From Neurospora tetrasperma FGSC 2508 (lineage: Eukaryota > Ascomycota > Sordariomycetes > Sordariales > Sordariaceae): DNA of 64,000 nt. Below are positions 48,311 to 59,229 of the stretch, piece by piece. The notes under the pieces were generated by a model. That model saw only the letters and a program-made list of their open reading frames with translations. It was not told the origin of the DNA and did no database searches. The position numbers and the translations under genes were made by a program. How positions within the stretch are numbered: position 1 is the stretch's first letter; each line of letters begins with the position of its first letter. The stretch covers positions 337,295-401,294 of the forward strand of contig NW_009799103.1 in NCBI RefSeq assembly GCF_000213175.1, written 5' to 3'.

Positions 48311-49495
48311 GTGTCTTGGTCAACACCACCTCCACCATGCTGCTGAAGTGTCGACCCCTGATTGACTGGAGGATCGGCGGCACCGGGAGCACGAATCTGG
48401 ACTCGCTTTGGCGCTGTGGCTTTTAGGGACGAACAGCGTAGAAGTCGGTAAGGAACAGGTAGGGAACACCTGTGCACAGATACCCGAATGCCGTGTCGGA
48501 GATTTTGCAGGCAGGATGGAGAAAAAGAAGGTCGGGAAAAAGCACGAGGACCACGGATCGTTGACTCGGAAGTCGCAAGGATTGGCCGGCAAAGGACGGT
48601 GAACCCGGCAAAGTGGGTGTTCCGGTATTGACACTGGGATCCTGATGACAGCAGAATTGAGAGGAAGAAGAAACGGGGCCTCGCCGGTCTATAGGCTAGA
48701 GGTATAGGATATCGGTCGGTGGGTATGGGTTAGACAGACGAAGGGAAATGGAGAGAGAAAAAAAGAGCGAAAAAAAAGAAAAAAAATAAAGAAGGAAAAT
48801 TGAATGATAACGACCAAAACGGCGAGCACTGGTTGGGCATCCCCCCCTGTCCCCGTGGCCCCGGGTTCCTCAAGCAGAATGATCCATGTCTTCCACTTGT
48901 CCCCATTTGAGGCCCCGGTCCGGTCCTCATGTGCTTCGTGTTGGGTATGAAGGCGTTGAACAACACACAGCAGAAATGACTGGCGTCCATTGTGGATTCG
49001 ATTCCAGAGGTCGAGGACGCGCCAGGTCACCACTGCACAAGCAGAGAATGCGTGCATTTCGTCGCCAATGACTGACACTGGCGCAATCGTTGCAGCCCGC
49101 TTACAGATGCGGCCAAGACTTCCTACCACAAATGGAAAGGTGTCGGGGTGAAAAGAGGCCCAGACGCGGCTTGTGCCAGAGACAAGGGTTGCGCCGAACA
49201 GGTACCCGCTCACACCAATGACACCACACAACAGTCCTCCAGCACCTTCCCTCAGCTGTCAGCTGTCTTTCTTTTTGTTATAGCTTTGGTGGCTTCCTCC
49301 ACACTTTCATTAACACCTACACCATCCACCAGCTGCCAGAGGCTACAAAGGTACAAAAACGCTCACCGCCCAATGCACATCACCCTAACCACTTCCAGCT
49401 TAGCCGCCTTGTGTCTTTCCTCTTTCCCCGGTCCGCGGCCCCATTGCGACCAAACCCCACTCACACCCAAGTGGAATCGCATTGATAAAGCAACG

Positions 49496-49522
49496 AACAA
49501 CAACAACAACAACAACAACAAC
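49496..49522. repeat. (AAC)9 microsatellite
   Basis: Nine nearly perfect AAC units. Confidence 0.9.
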
Positions 49523-49785
49523 CGAACGACAAGTCGTCATACCATCAAAACCACCGATTGACCGAGACAGGCAGACGACGAAACACGCGAGGCCATTCCG
49601 AAAAAGAGGGGTTCGCAGAGGGGGACTGTCTTTTATACCTCTACAGTTCAATTCAAAGACAACGGCGACCGACCCAACATCCGTCCGTCATCATGTGCAA
49701 GCGAGCGAGTCGTGTGCCAATAGTGTGTAATGTTATCTCCGATCCAATGTCCACCAATGCAGATACGCAGCACGTAGATCAAATA

Positions 49786-49804
49786 AGATGAGATGAGATG
49801 AGAT
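49786..49804. repeat. (AGATG)n microsatellite
   Basis: Nearly four AGATG units. Confidence 0.85.
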
Positions 49805-49883
49805 AATTATACCCCAAAATAATTACCCGTTAATTCAATCAATTCAATCGACAACGACAGCCAACGGATTCATCCGCAAGGCT

Positions 49884-49907
49884 GCTTGCTTGCTTGCTTG
49901 CTTGCTT
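49884..49907. repeat. (GCTT)n microsatellite
   Basis: Six GCTT units. Confidence 0.9.
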
Positions 49908-51455
49908 ACTTAAGTATCCAACTACCTAACTAACGAAAAATGATCTCCAAGCGAAACGAGTCCCGAGGCCGCGATTGACCGGGGTTTGTTCTTCTTCAGT
50001 TCTTCTTTATTCTTTTTTGAACGATGCGATGATCAAAGGAAAGAAATGAGTATCTGCGCTGAGAGACATAGCACGTGCCGTCAATCAATCAATCATTCAA
50101 TTCAATCCACCCCGCCTCTTTCCTTTTGCTCTCCTTTCCTCTACTCCTCCCTGCTCATGTCTGTTTTAGACTTTACTCGCTGCAACTTTCCATTTTCTCA
50201 CAATTTTTGAAGACACCGATGTGCACGAATTCCCATCCTGTAGGTCTCAAATTTCCCCGCATCCATCGATGCCCGCTCGCTCATGCCCGCTCAATATGCT
50301 CGCTCATAGCCGCCTCATGCGGCCCGCGGGACGGCTTAAAACATGGATCATCCATTTCTATCTCTTTTTTTCTGTGCTTTTTATTTTTTGTTTCCAAACA
50401 ACGAATCGTTCCCAAACATTGATCCCAATTGTGTGCATGCATGCATGCTGGAAATGTCTCCACATTGAACCAATTGATCCTTGACTAACCGACGGGCGGA
50501 CGGGTGGTTCCGGCGATCCATTCGATCCCGCCGCTTTGCCGAGTTGTTCTCTCTCATGTGTTCAGTCTTGTTCGCCTTGCCGGATGACAATTCTTTTCTC
50601 GCTCTTTTGTTCTTTCTTTGTTTATTCAATTGAACTTATGGGAAATCTCTCGTTTCTCCTCAGCAACCTCCTTACCTTCTGAACAATCGACGGAACTTCG
50701 TATTTGCTGCCCTGCGGTGGAAAGCCAGCACCGCTCTGTCACCTATTCTTGTAGTGTATGTACTTGATTCGATCCATTTCATACACATATTTCTGTTTAT
50801 TTGTAGTATAAGAGCAAGATAAGGTAAGTGAAAGGGCTGGATGGGTGCACATTGAGTGGAAGACAGTACACCTGAAATAAGTCCAAAAATATTTATTACT
50901 TCCAAAGAACACCGCTATTTCCCCTTCGTTAAGTTATTCAACTGACTACCTTGTACTCGCTATTTCCGTTCTACAATAAGCAAGAAAAGCCAAGCATGCT
51001 TATGCCTGCCAAAGCACTATTTACTATAAGCCATCTCCTTCATATATGATCACACGCTATATACCCAAGATCACGCGTCCAGGCCCGCTCGCTACCTGTT
51101 TTCTTCATCCTTCCGAGAAAAGAAATATAATCTGAACTGCGGTTCGCCTGTGCTAGTTGTTCTGAGTGTTCCAGCAGCACCAGTTCCAGACACCTGCTGG
51201 CTGCTCCTTGGCCGCGGACGCGTTCAATACTCATATCGGCAATCATCTTGTTTGTTGAGACGGATGCAATTTGAGCAAGGGCGTTGGCAGTCACACTGAA
51301 AGAACATGGCCATGTCAATATCAGCACCTCCCCACAAGATAGGAATAACTCACCTTCTGTTTCCACCGATTACATCGGATGCAAACCACTCTCTTGTATT
51401 TCCTTTTCCTTCCTGTCCGATGCGGGGGTTGATGGTTTTGGGGGCGCTCCTAGCC

Positions 51456-54400
51456 CTAAAGAGTAGCCCCAGCGCCTTCCGCGCTTCCAGTCCCAGTTCT
51501 TGTCTTAGGGCCACTAGCACCAGTCCCTTGCTCAGGCCTTCCTCCTGTAGCATCGACCCAAGAAGGACCGCGAGGATTCTCGAGCCAATCGCGCTCAGGA
51601 TACACCATAAAGTCCATGATATTGAACTGCCCCACTCCCTGTGCCGATCCTCCTCCTCCCATTGCCGAGCCATGCATGACATCGCCGCCCACGCCTTGGC
51701 CTGGCTGCTGCTTGCTACCACTTTCGCCATCATCAATTAGTCCTCTTCCGCCGCCGGCGCCCTCCATACCATGTCCCTGGCCCATACTGTAGTTCTGGTT
51801 CGTTTCAGTCCCGCTAGCATTCTGAGCTGGGGCAATAGCTGACAGAGGAAACCTGGGCATGTTGAAAAAGTCAAAAACATCGAGATATTCCAGATCGTTG
51901 GCTCCCCCTCCTCCTCCTGTTCCTCCTTCTGCTCCCATAGCAAAGTGCCCGTTACTGTTATTGTTGACAGGCATCATGACGCCTGCGCTCATCACACTGT
52001 TTCCGGCCGCGGTACCCGTCAAAACTCCGTGTTGCCGCGAGCCATGCCTAGGCTGGCGACTAATCAACAGATCCAAGTCGAATGCGGTCCGTCGCATGTC
52101 CGCCAGAATCCGCACGCTACTGGGCGTCACCTCGTCGCCCTCACTCACGCTGGCCTTGTATTCGTCTACCACGCGCGTCAGGAGATTGGAGTAGCGCGTG
52201 GCTACGGGCCAGTATTTGCCCATTTCGCGCAGGGTGTCAACAAAGAACTGGATATCCGGGTTGAGACTGCGCTCAACAGTGCTGCCGTGGACCAGTAGGA
52301 CTCGGGCAGCGACCCAGAGCGTGAACGCAAAGGGAGGACCGAGTGTGGAGAGCAAGTTGTATTCAACGACGAATTTACCCAGGGCAAGGATATTATTGAC
52401 TGTGTCGCGGCAGGTTTGAGAGGCCATGTAGGAAGGAGAGAAGATGGGTGAACGGACGGTGGGGTATGCGGCTGACGAGTGCAGACGAATGACGGCGGTG
52501 TGGTAGGTCGCATGGAGCATGATCCAGGCGCAGCTTAGAGTACGGGCAACCCTGGGGTGCTCATAGATCTTGGCCATGTTGCTGTAGTCATCGGGGAGTT
52601 CGAATTTCCACACTTTGAGCATTGTATCCAATTCTCGATAGCGGTGCTGCCAATTTTCAACATCGGTGAGAGACGAGATGTCGACGGGCTGCTTGAGGAA
52701 CTTGTGGATCTTGGAGAGAATGCCCAGGATTTCGATATAGTAGCTGAAGGCACCAAGATTCTCGGGCTTGTTGACTTGGTAGTCGGCGGAGCTGTTGCTG
52801 TTGAGTCGGCTATCATCGTCAGCGGCGTGGAACCATCTAGTCTCAACTTTCTGATTCTTAATCCACAGTTCGTCGCGGCATGGAAGGGTCCGGTCAATTT
52901 CCTTGTCATCAAGCGCAAAGTCGAACGCCGTGGAAATGGTAGCGTAGCGATCGAGCACATATACCATCCAGAATAACCTTCTGCGGGTCTCCTCCTCGGT
53001 GAAGTCGCGAGGTTCTGGAAGGACCATAGCGCGAAGAGTGTAGATTGAGGGATAGCTTGGACAAACTGTCATGGAGTTCGTCTCGACGGCCAAGCCAAGC
53101 TGCACCACCCCTCGAGTGATGAGAGCCATGATGTTCCATCCTGGGGGCCCGTTGCTACTACCGCATAGATCCAGCGCAAGTATCACCAGGGCTTGCAGCG
53201 ACATGACGGACGAATGTTCCATTCCATAGAGTAAAACACGCTGCTTCGAGGCCGTGTAGAAACGCTGCCGACTCTCCTTGGGTAGCATCTTGTCAGTTGC
53301 AAATCTCATGGCTGTAGCAACAATGGCATGCAGCAGGATCTTTTCTTCCTCGTTCGGGATTCTCTCTCCAAAAAACAGATCTTTTGTGGTCTCACGGTTC
53401 AGGATCGGACACCATGGGTGGATGTGCTTGAAGTATAGCTCCATGAGAGCGTAACAAACGCCATACGGCGGAAGCTCCTGTTCAGCGCCTCCTTGCCCTT
53501 GGGTGACCGGCAAAACGGCTGCTGTGAGCGACGGACCCGCTATCTGATGGGAGACGGCTCGGGGGGCACCATAGTACTCTTGAACGGCCGAACTAGGGGT
53601 CATGGCCGGCTGCATACGAGGCTGAGGAGTCGCCACGTGCTGGAAGTTGTCATGGATGACGGCTGGAGTGTGCGGGCCCAGACCAAAATCGGCTGAAGTC
53701 GGGGGTTTGTGCATGAAGAGAGCCCTCTCAGCCGAATCTGGGCCGGCGTGAGCGAAGACCGGAGGGGGTCCTGTATCGCGCGGTGTGCCGTGGCCGTTGC
53801 TCGGCAGGCTTGGTGTGCTCCGATGGCCTGATGGCGCATGGTTATTTCTGTTGTTGGCATTGATGCTGAGGGTAGCACGACTGTTGACACTCCCCGGGCT
53901 CGTGTTGAGGTCGAGTCCGTGTGCCGCTAAGATGTCGGCGTGTCTTTTGAGTTCTGCTTCGAGATTGTCGAGACGTTGCTCTAACTCGCGGCCATAGCCT
54001 GCTCTGAGGCCGGGCTTCTTTCGTTCTTTGTACTCGCACACGACTGTATTTCTACTACACCACCCGCAGGCTGGTTGACCGCGGTCGCATTTTACCTAGT
54101 TCAGCATTAGTATGGGGAAGGGGGGAGATGGGTTGCGATTGGGAAGATCAGGCGAACCTTTCGAGTTTTGCAAGTTTCACACCTTGAAATCCCTGGTTAG
54201 TTTCATTCGCCGATACAACACTACACCACAATTGGAACTGAAATTCAAGTATAGGTACACAAGATGTCTATGAAAAGCCCGCCATGTTGATGATGATGTG
54301 GTCGTTGTTGGTGGTGGTGAGGATGCCAGGACGTACGGGGTGTTATCAACAACGTGTATGATACATGGTGGCACTAACAAACAATGCCGAGTGTAGTATG

Positions 54401-54694
54401 GTGGAGGTCGTCGTCGAGGCCAATAGGAAAAGAATGAAATGAATATATGATATGGACTTACGAGACAGAAAGCGGTCTCTTTCGCTTGCCATTAGGAAGC
54501 ACCTGGTCATTAGCGTGGTTATTGTCGTCGTCGTCGTCGTCATCGTCGCCGCTCTGCTGGCCGTCGTCGCTGTAGACGGAGGCATTTGGCGGGCCATGCT
54601 GCTGCTGCTGCTGCCCCTGGAATTGGAACAATGGCGGTCGTGACGGTCCTCCTGCCGCTGCATGATGCTGTTGCCCGGAAGCAGCAGCAGCCAT
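51456..54694 (-). CDS. Zn2Cys6 transcription factor, candidate L-rhamnose regulator
   Basis: A 965-aa product from exons 54694-54462, 54182-54158 (25 nt) and 54095-51456. The zinc cluster is assembled only by splicing: Cys 79, 82, 89, 96, 99 and 106 (SCETCKTRKVKCDRGQPACG, then WCSRNTVVC), followed by YKERKKPGLRAGYGRELEQR and a short coiled-coil dimerisation segment. Before it lie Gln, Ala and Asp runs and the basic NGKRKRPLS. The middle-homology (Fungal_trans) region runs about residues 290-560 with PYGVCYALMELYFKHIHPWC and EEETRRRLFWMVYVLDRYAT. The C-terminal ~200 residues are Gly/Gln-rich, a likely activation region. It is transcribed away from an L-rhamnonate dehydratase gene, so by position it may control L-rhamnose use. 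Other sugar regulators share this zinc-cluster tail, so the role is inference. Confidence 0.92.
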
Positions 54695-54871
54695 CGCGCT
54701 GGTCGGCAGCGATTCGATCGGATGCCTGTATACCTACTGATTGATGATTGCGATTGGGGACGGCCGATCTGAGCCGAGGGTTGTAGTCGCGTTGGGTTGC
54801 TCGGCGTGATGGTGACCGAGCGGGGAGGCTGTTCGGGATGAAAAGCAGCGGATGCCGTTTAGGTTGCCTGG

Positions 54872-54882
54872 GTGGAGTGGAG
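54872..54882 (+). promoter_or_regulatory. tandem GTGGAG hexamers, possible CRE-1 sites
   Basis: Two overlapping matches to SYGGRG. The motif is short and degenerate, so chance matches are common. Confidence 0.25.
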
Positions 54883-55601
54883 GCCCTGCTGATGTCGATC
54901 CTGTGTCCGTGGGTTCGAGGTCAGTGCGCTCTTGTTTGTCTAAGAACGCCGACCTGAACGGAGACGGTAAATTGTACATGCATTGAATAACGTCTATTGG
55001 ATAACCGATTGTGGGAACAACTAACTAGGTGGAATGGATCTGTGAAGGAACTTTTAATTGAATGATCTCTGGCTACCTAAGTATGTGTTTTGGGTTATCT
55101 GCCCGAGAAATTGATAGGAAAGACCAATCCCCCAGAAAAGTGACCTTCTGTCTTGTGAACATCAACATCGAGCCACTCCCTCGCCAAGGGCTCTTCAGCT
55201 TTTTACAGGTGGGCTTGGCGGGCGAGCGGAATGGAAGGTGCGCAGGCGCAGACAAAGTGCGTGACCTTTTCATGGTTGGAAATGGCCCGTGTCAGAAGAG
55301 GTTCGGGCTGATGAGTGTTGAGTAGTGAAATCGGTACGGGCCTGGGCCAGCGGGGAAGAATGAATGGAATTCCCAAACGGGATAAGCAGAGGCAGGCATT
55401 GGCCAGGCCTTGGTACTGTGTACCTCCAAACTCCGTCAAAACCACCAACAACCCTATCACCCTATGTCGATGGTTAAAATGACGAAGTATTCGTTCGGAC
55501 TATACAACATCAAAATAGAGTTCTGATTAATATCGGGCTCATCGGCTCTCTTTTTGCCGGTATTCTTTTTCAGCAGCCGTTGGTGCGGCCACCGTTGAAA
55601 C

Positions 55602-55613
55602 GTGGAGGTGGGG
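55602..55613 (+). promoter_or_regulatory. paired GTGGAG/GTGGGG hexamers, possible CRE-1 sites
   Basis: Two adjacent matches to SYGGRG about 330 bp upstream of the rhamnonate dehydratase start; closely paired sites are typical of functional CreA targets. Confidence 0.28.
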
Positions 55614-55933
55614 TTGATGGCTTGCTGCATCAAGGGACCAGACCAACCTAACAAAACCATTCCCGGGTGAACAAACAGCTCGGAATCTCCAATGTGTTGG
55701 AGTCTTTGCTCGTCGTCGGGACATCACCACCCGAATGGTGGCCCAAGTTCTCGATTGTTCTTTGGTGGCTAGTGATCATCGTCCATCGTGCTTTCCCATG
55801 TTGGAAAAGCCGAGGCTAGGTACCTGACCTCGCTAGAACTTAGGATCAGTTAGATATACAGGGACATCTTCTCGCTCCCCGTGCACTTCGTTCTCAGCTT
55901 CATGCCTCCTTTTCTTCAAGACCCACAGACACA

Positions 55934-57424
55934 ATGGCGACAGCAAGACAGTTCCCTACCATCAAGAGCATACGATCCTTCGTCATCGGCGGCGTTGGCT
56001 CGGGTGGTGATTACCACAATGTCAAGGGCGGCCATTGGTATGCCTTTTACCAAGACTCTCCTCGGGACTGAACACTAACAGCACAGGCTAATCGACTCTC
56101 CCATCTCGACGCCATGCTCACAATGGGAAAAGTATCGGGCTTCCCGTACAAGCTGGGGCATCAATGTCCTGGGCTCCTTCTTTGTTGAGATCGAGGCCAC
56201 CGATGGCACTGTCGGATTCGCAACTGGCTTTGGAGGTAATGTTCAACTTCCCGATTCACACAAGACGCAAGTCAAGCTAACCAAGACACCACAATAACAG
56301 GTCCTCCGGCATGCTGGCTCGTCCACCAACACTTTGAACGTTTCCTCATCGGCGCTGACCCCCGAAACACCAACCACCTCTTCGAGCAGATGTACCGCGC
56401 CTCAATGTTCTACGGCCGCAAGGGTCTTCCCGTTGCCGTCATCTCAGTCATCGACCTCGCCCTCTGGGACCTCCTCGGCAAGATCCGCAACGAGCCCGTC
56501 TACAAGATGATTGGCGGCGCCACCAAGGAGCGACTCAACTTTTACTGCACCGGTCCTGACCCGCCAGCCGCCAAGGAGATGGGTTTCTGGGGCGCCAAGG
56601 TGCCACTCCCCTACTGCCCGGAGGAAGGGCACGTCGGCCTGCAAAAGAACATTGAGTTCCTGCGCAAGCATCGCGAGGCCGTCGGCCCGGACTTTCCCCT
56701 GATGGTGGACTGCTACATGTCGCTCAACGTGTCGTACACGATTGAGATTGTCGAGAAGACCAAGGACCTCGACATCAACTGGTGGGAGGAGTGTCTTTCC
56801 CCCGACGACACGGACGGCTTCGAGCAGATCAAGCGTGCCCACCCTACCGTCAAGTTCACCACGGGCGAGCACGAGTATTCGCGCTACGGGTTCCGCAAGC
56901 TGATTGAGGGCAGAAACCTGGACATCATCCAGCCGGATGTGATGTGGCTCGGCGGCATGACGGAGCTGCTCCGCGTGGCTGCCATGGCGGCCGCTTACGA
57001 CATTCCCGTTGTCCCGCACGCTAGTGGACCGTATAGCTACCACTTTGTGATGAGCCAGCCGAATACGCCGTTCCAGGAGTACTTGGCTAACTCGCCTGAC
57101 GGAAAGAGCGTGCTGCCGGTGTTTGGCGACTTGTTCTTGGATGAACCAATCCCCACCAAGGGGTTCTTGACGACGGCGGACCTGGACAAGCCGGGCTTTG
57201 GGTTGACGCTTAATCCTGTAGCGAGGGCCAAGTTGATCCCCAGTGCTTATTTGCTTACACCACCACCTGCGGTATCGTCGACACTGGCGGGTGCTAGTTC
57301 GGGTGTCACAGGTGCTGAGGAGACAAAGCCGGCGCCGGCACCGGGGGTGACAGAGCACAAGGACGAGAGTGATGGGGTGCTTGATGGGTTTGTAGCGAGG
57401 ATTCAGGAGCTTACGAGCTTGTAG
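55934..57424 (+). CDS. LRA3: L-rhamnonate dehydratase-like enolase superfamily enzyme
   Basis: A 458-aa product from exons 55934-56037, 56087-56235 and 56301-57424, with introns of 49 and 65 nt (donors GTATGC and GTAATG, acceptors CACAG and AACAG; CTAAC branch in the first). All joins keep frame (GGHW/LIDSP, GFGG/PPACW). The enolase fold is clear: capping-domain start, RKGLPVAVISVIDLALWDLLGK, metal ligands Asp221 (MVDCYMSLN), Glu247 or 248 (WWEECLSPDD) and Glu274 (TTGEHEYSR), and His324 (VPHASGPYSYHF). This pattern and the NHLFEQMYRASMFYGRKG block match rhamnonate dehydratases of bacteria and yeast Lra3, which turn L-rhamnonate into 2-keto-3-deoxy-L-rhamnonate. The last ~60 residues are a Pro/Ala/Glu-rich extension. 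The nearby SDR and head-to-head regulator support an L-rhamnose pathway role. Confidence 0.9.
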
Positions 57425-58260
57425 AAGAAATGTCGTATATGAGGTTTACAAAGTTTTGTCTGAAATGAGTTTAATGATCAATACTTCATCCGTCCTCCTT
57501 TTTTGAACATATAACCCAAAACAATTTGACCCGATCATTACTCGGAGCACAGCACTGACGTCATCGTGAGAACCTCTATGGCAGCTCTGTAGTTCTGAAC
57601 TCACACCGATTTCGTGTCTGGAAACTTTGATTCAATTGATATCTAACATTGAATAATCCTGCGAAGAGTGCAAAGTATCATACATAGAAGCAAGATCAAT
57701 TTCCAGAATGAAGGAACCAGGAGAACCTAATGGGTGCTCGGACAAGTGGAATGACCGGACCGACCTCGCCAATCTCGCTGTAATTCTCCCCGAGGTACAG
57801 TGGAGGAATCTCTGGGTTCAGCCCCACCATGGTGGGCCAAGGAATTGGTTTTGGGACCCACCATATTTTTGCTTCCCCTCTTCCCCTCCATTTTGTCTGC
57901 GCAGCTCTCGAACACCATCTGCTCTCTTACTAGCCTGTGATGGTTTTTAGTCGGGCCAATTGGATGGATTACACTTTGCAATATGAGATGGAGGTGATTG
58001 ATGATGACATGAATATACGCAGTACATATGAGACTTTAATCTGAAGCTCCCTTGGCTCAACACCATCTCTTTGTGATCACTGCTTGAAGTGTCTGACGAA
58101 AACTAACCGAGACCTTCTCTTCATTCTTCCATTGCCAGTTTATAACCCCATCAAACCGCACTTGCTTGACTCTGAATCATTACATTGAAAAGTCACAGTT
58201 TCACCACTCCAATCCCAACCAACAACGACAATTCCCACCCTCCGATTCAAACCCTCCAAA
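57425..58260. other. intergenic between the two rhamnose-pathway candidates
   Basis: About 840 bp holding the dehydratase 3' UTR and the dehydrogenase promoter; no other feature recognised. Confidence 0.5.
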
Positions 58261-59106
58261 ATGCCACCAACCAACCTCCTAGCCTCCAAAACCGCCATCA
58301 TCACCGGCGGCACAACCGGCATCGGCCGCGCCATCACCCTCGCCTATCTCTCCCAAGGCTGTTCCGTAGCCGTTAACCACCTCGATCTCCCGCGCGACCG
58401 ACACCACGTCGACTCTTTGATCGCCGAAGCCGCAGCCCTCAAGTCTTCCTCCTCTTCACCGCAGCACACAACAATAGGCGACCTAGCTTTACTACCCGGC
58501 GACGTCCGCGACCCGTCCACTGGTCCAGCCCTAGTCAAATTCGCCCTCGACACCTTCAAGACCGACCGCCTAGACATTTGCGTCTCCAACGCCGGCATCT
58601 GCCAATTTGCCGACTTCTTAGACATGGATGCCGACTTATTCAGCAACACGGTCCGAACCAATCTCGACGGAGCATTCTACGTCGTCCAAGCGGCAGCCAG
58701 ACAGATGGCGCGTCACCAGGATCCGCCGGGCGGAAGCATAATAGGCATCAGCTCCATTTCTGCGCTGGTGGGAGGCGCAGAGCAGACGCATTATACGCCC
58801 ACCAAGGCGGGGGTGTTGAGTCTGATGCAGAGTATAGCGTGTGCGTTGGGGAGGTATGGGATACGGTGTAATGCTATACTGCCGGGGACGGTGGAGACGC
58901 AGTTGAATGAGGGGGATTTGAACGCTGACGAGGAAAAGGGAAGGGAGAAGAGGAGGTATATGGAGGGACGGATACCGCTGGGACGACTGGGAAGGCCGGG
59001 GGATGTGGGCGGGCCGGCGGTGTTTTTGGCGTGTGAGGAGTTGAGTGGGTATGTGACGGGGGCGCAGGTATTGGTTGATGGGGGGTTGTTTGTGAATTTG
59101 CAGTGA
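58261..59106 (+). CDS. LRA1: short-chain dehydrogenase, probable L-rhamnose 1-dehydrogenase
   Basis: A 281-aa intronless SDR. The cofactor motif TGGTTGIG is at residues 15-22, DVRD at about 82-85 and NAG at about 107-109. The catalytic set is Ser164/165 (GISSISALV), Tyr178 and Lys182 (YTPTKAG). PG is in ILPGTVETQ, and the C-terminal SGYVTGAQVLVDGG is classical. After strand 2 the sequence VNHLDLPRD lacks the usual acidic residue at the strand end, leaving NAD/NADP preference open. Yeast L-rhamnose dehydrogenase (Lra1) is an SDR of similar length, and this gene lies next to a rhamnonate dehydratase gene, so oxidation of L-rhamnose to the lactone is the best guess. Family is certain; the substrate rests on context. 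The 3' third is more G-rich in codon use than the 5' part. Confidence 0.85.
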   Translation: MPPTNLLASKTAIITGGTTGIGRAITLAYLSQGCSVAVNHLDLPRDRHHVDSLIAEAAALKSSSSSPQHTTIGDLALLPGDVRDPSTGPALVKFALDTFKTDRLDICVSNAGICQFADFLDMDADLFSNTVRTNLDGAFYVVQAAARQMARHQDPPGGSIIGISSISALVGGAEQTHYTPTKAGVLSLMQSIACALGRYGIRCNAILPGTVETQLNEGDLNADEEKGREKRRYMEGRIPLGRLGRPGDVGGPAVFLACEELSGYVTGAQVLVDGGLFVNLQ

Positions 59107-59229
59107 GGGAGGGAATATAACTAAGGGGTGGAAATGATCGTTATGTGATAAACCTCATCTCTGCCAGGTAGATGAAAGAGGAAAATCTTGGATTGAGTGG
59201 TAAGTAGTCGACATTGAGGTGGTGAATGA

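Larger units (their letters stand above)
48193..51455. other. gene-poor region, about 3.3 kb, rich in microsatellites
   Basis: Lies between the start of the coiled-coil gene and the 3' end of the Zn2Cys6 gene, so it probably holds a long promoter/5' leader and a 3' UTR. Open frames at 48689-49231 and 51040-51366 (-) lack support. Several simple repeats are listed separately. Confidence 0.5.
54695..55933. promoter_or_regulatory. divergent promoter between the Zn2Cys6 regulator and the rhamnonate dehydratase gene
   Basis: A 1.24-kb head-to-head intergenic region with no gene of its own, so it should drive both genes. It contains two pairs of SYGGRG-type hexamers that could be carbon-catabolite repressor (CreA/CRE-1) sites. 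The regulator's own binding site is unknown. Confidence 0.5.

Noticed and set aside
48689-49231. 180-codon minus frame with a hydrophobic stretch
   Set aside because: The hydrophobic part comes from T-rich DNA (A-run on the + strand); no splice or domain evidence.
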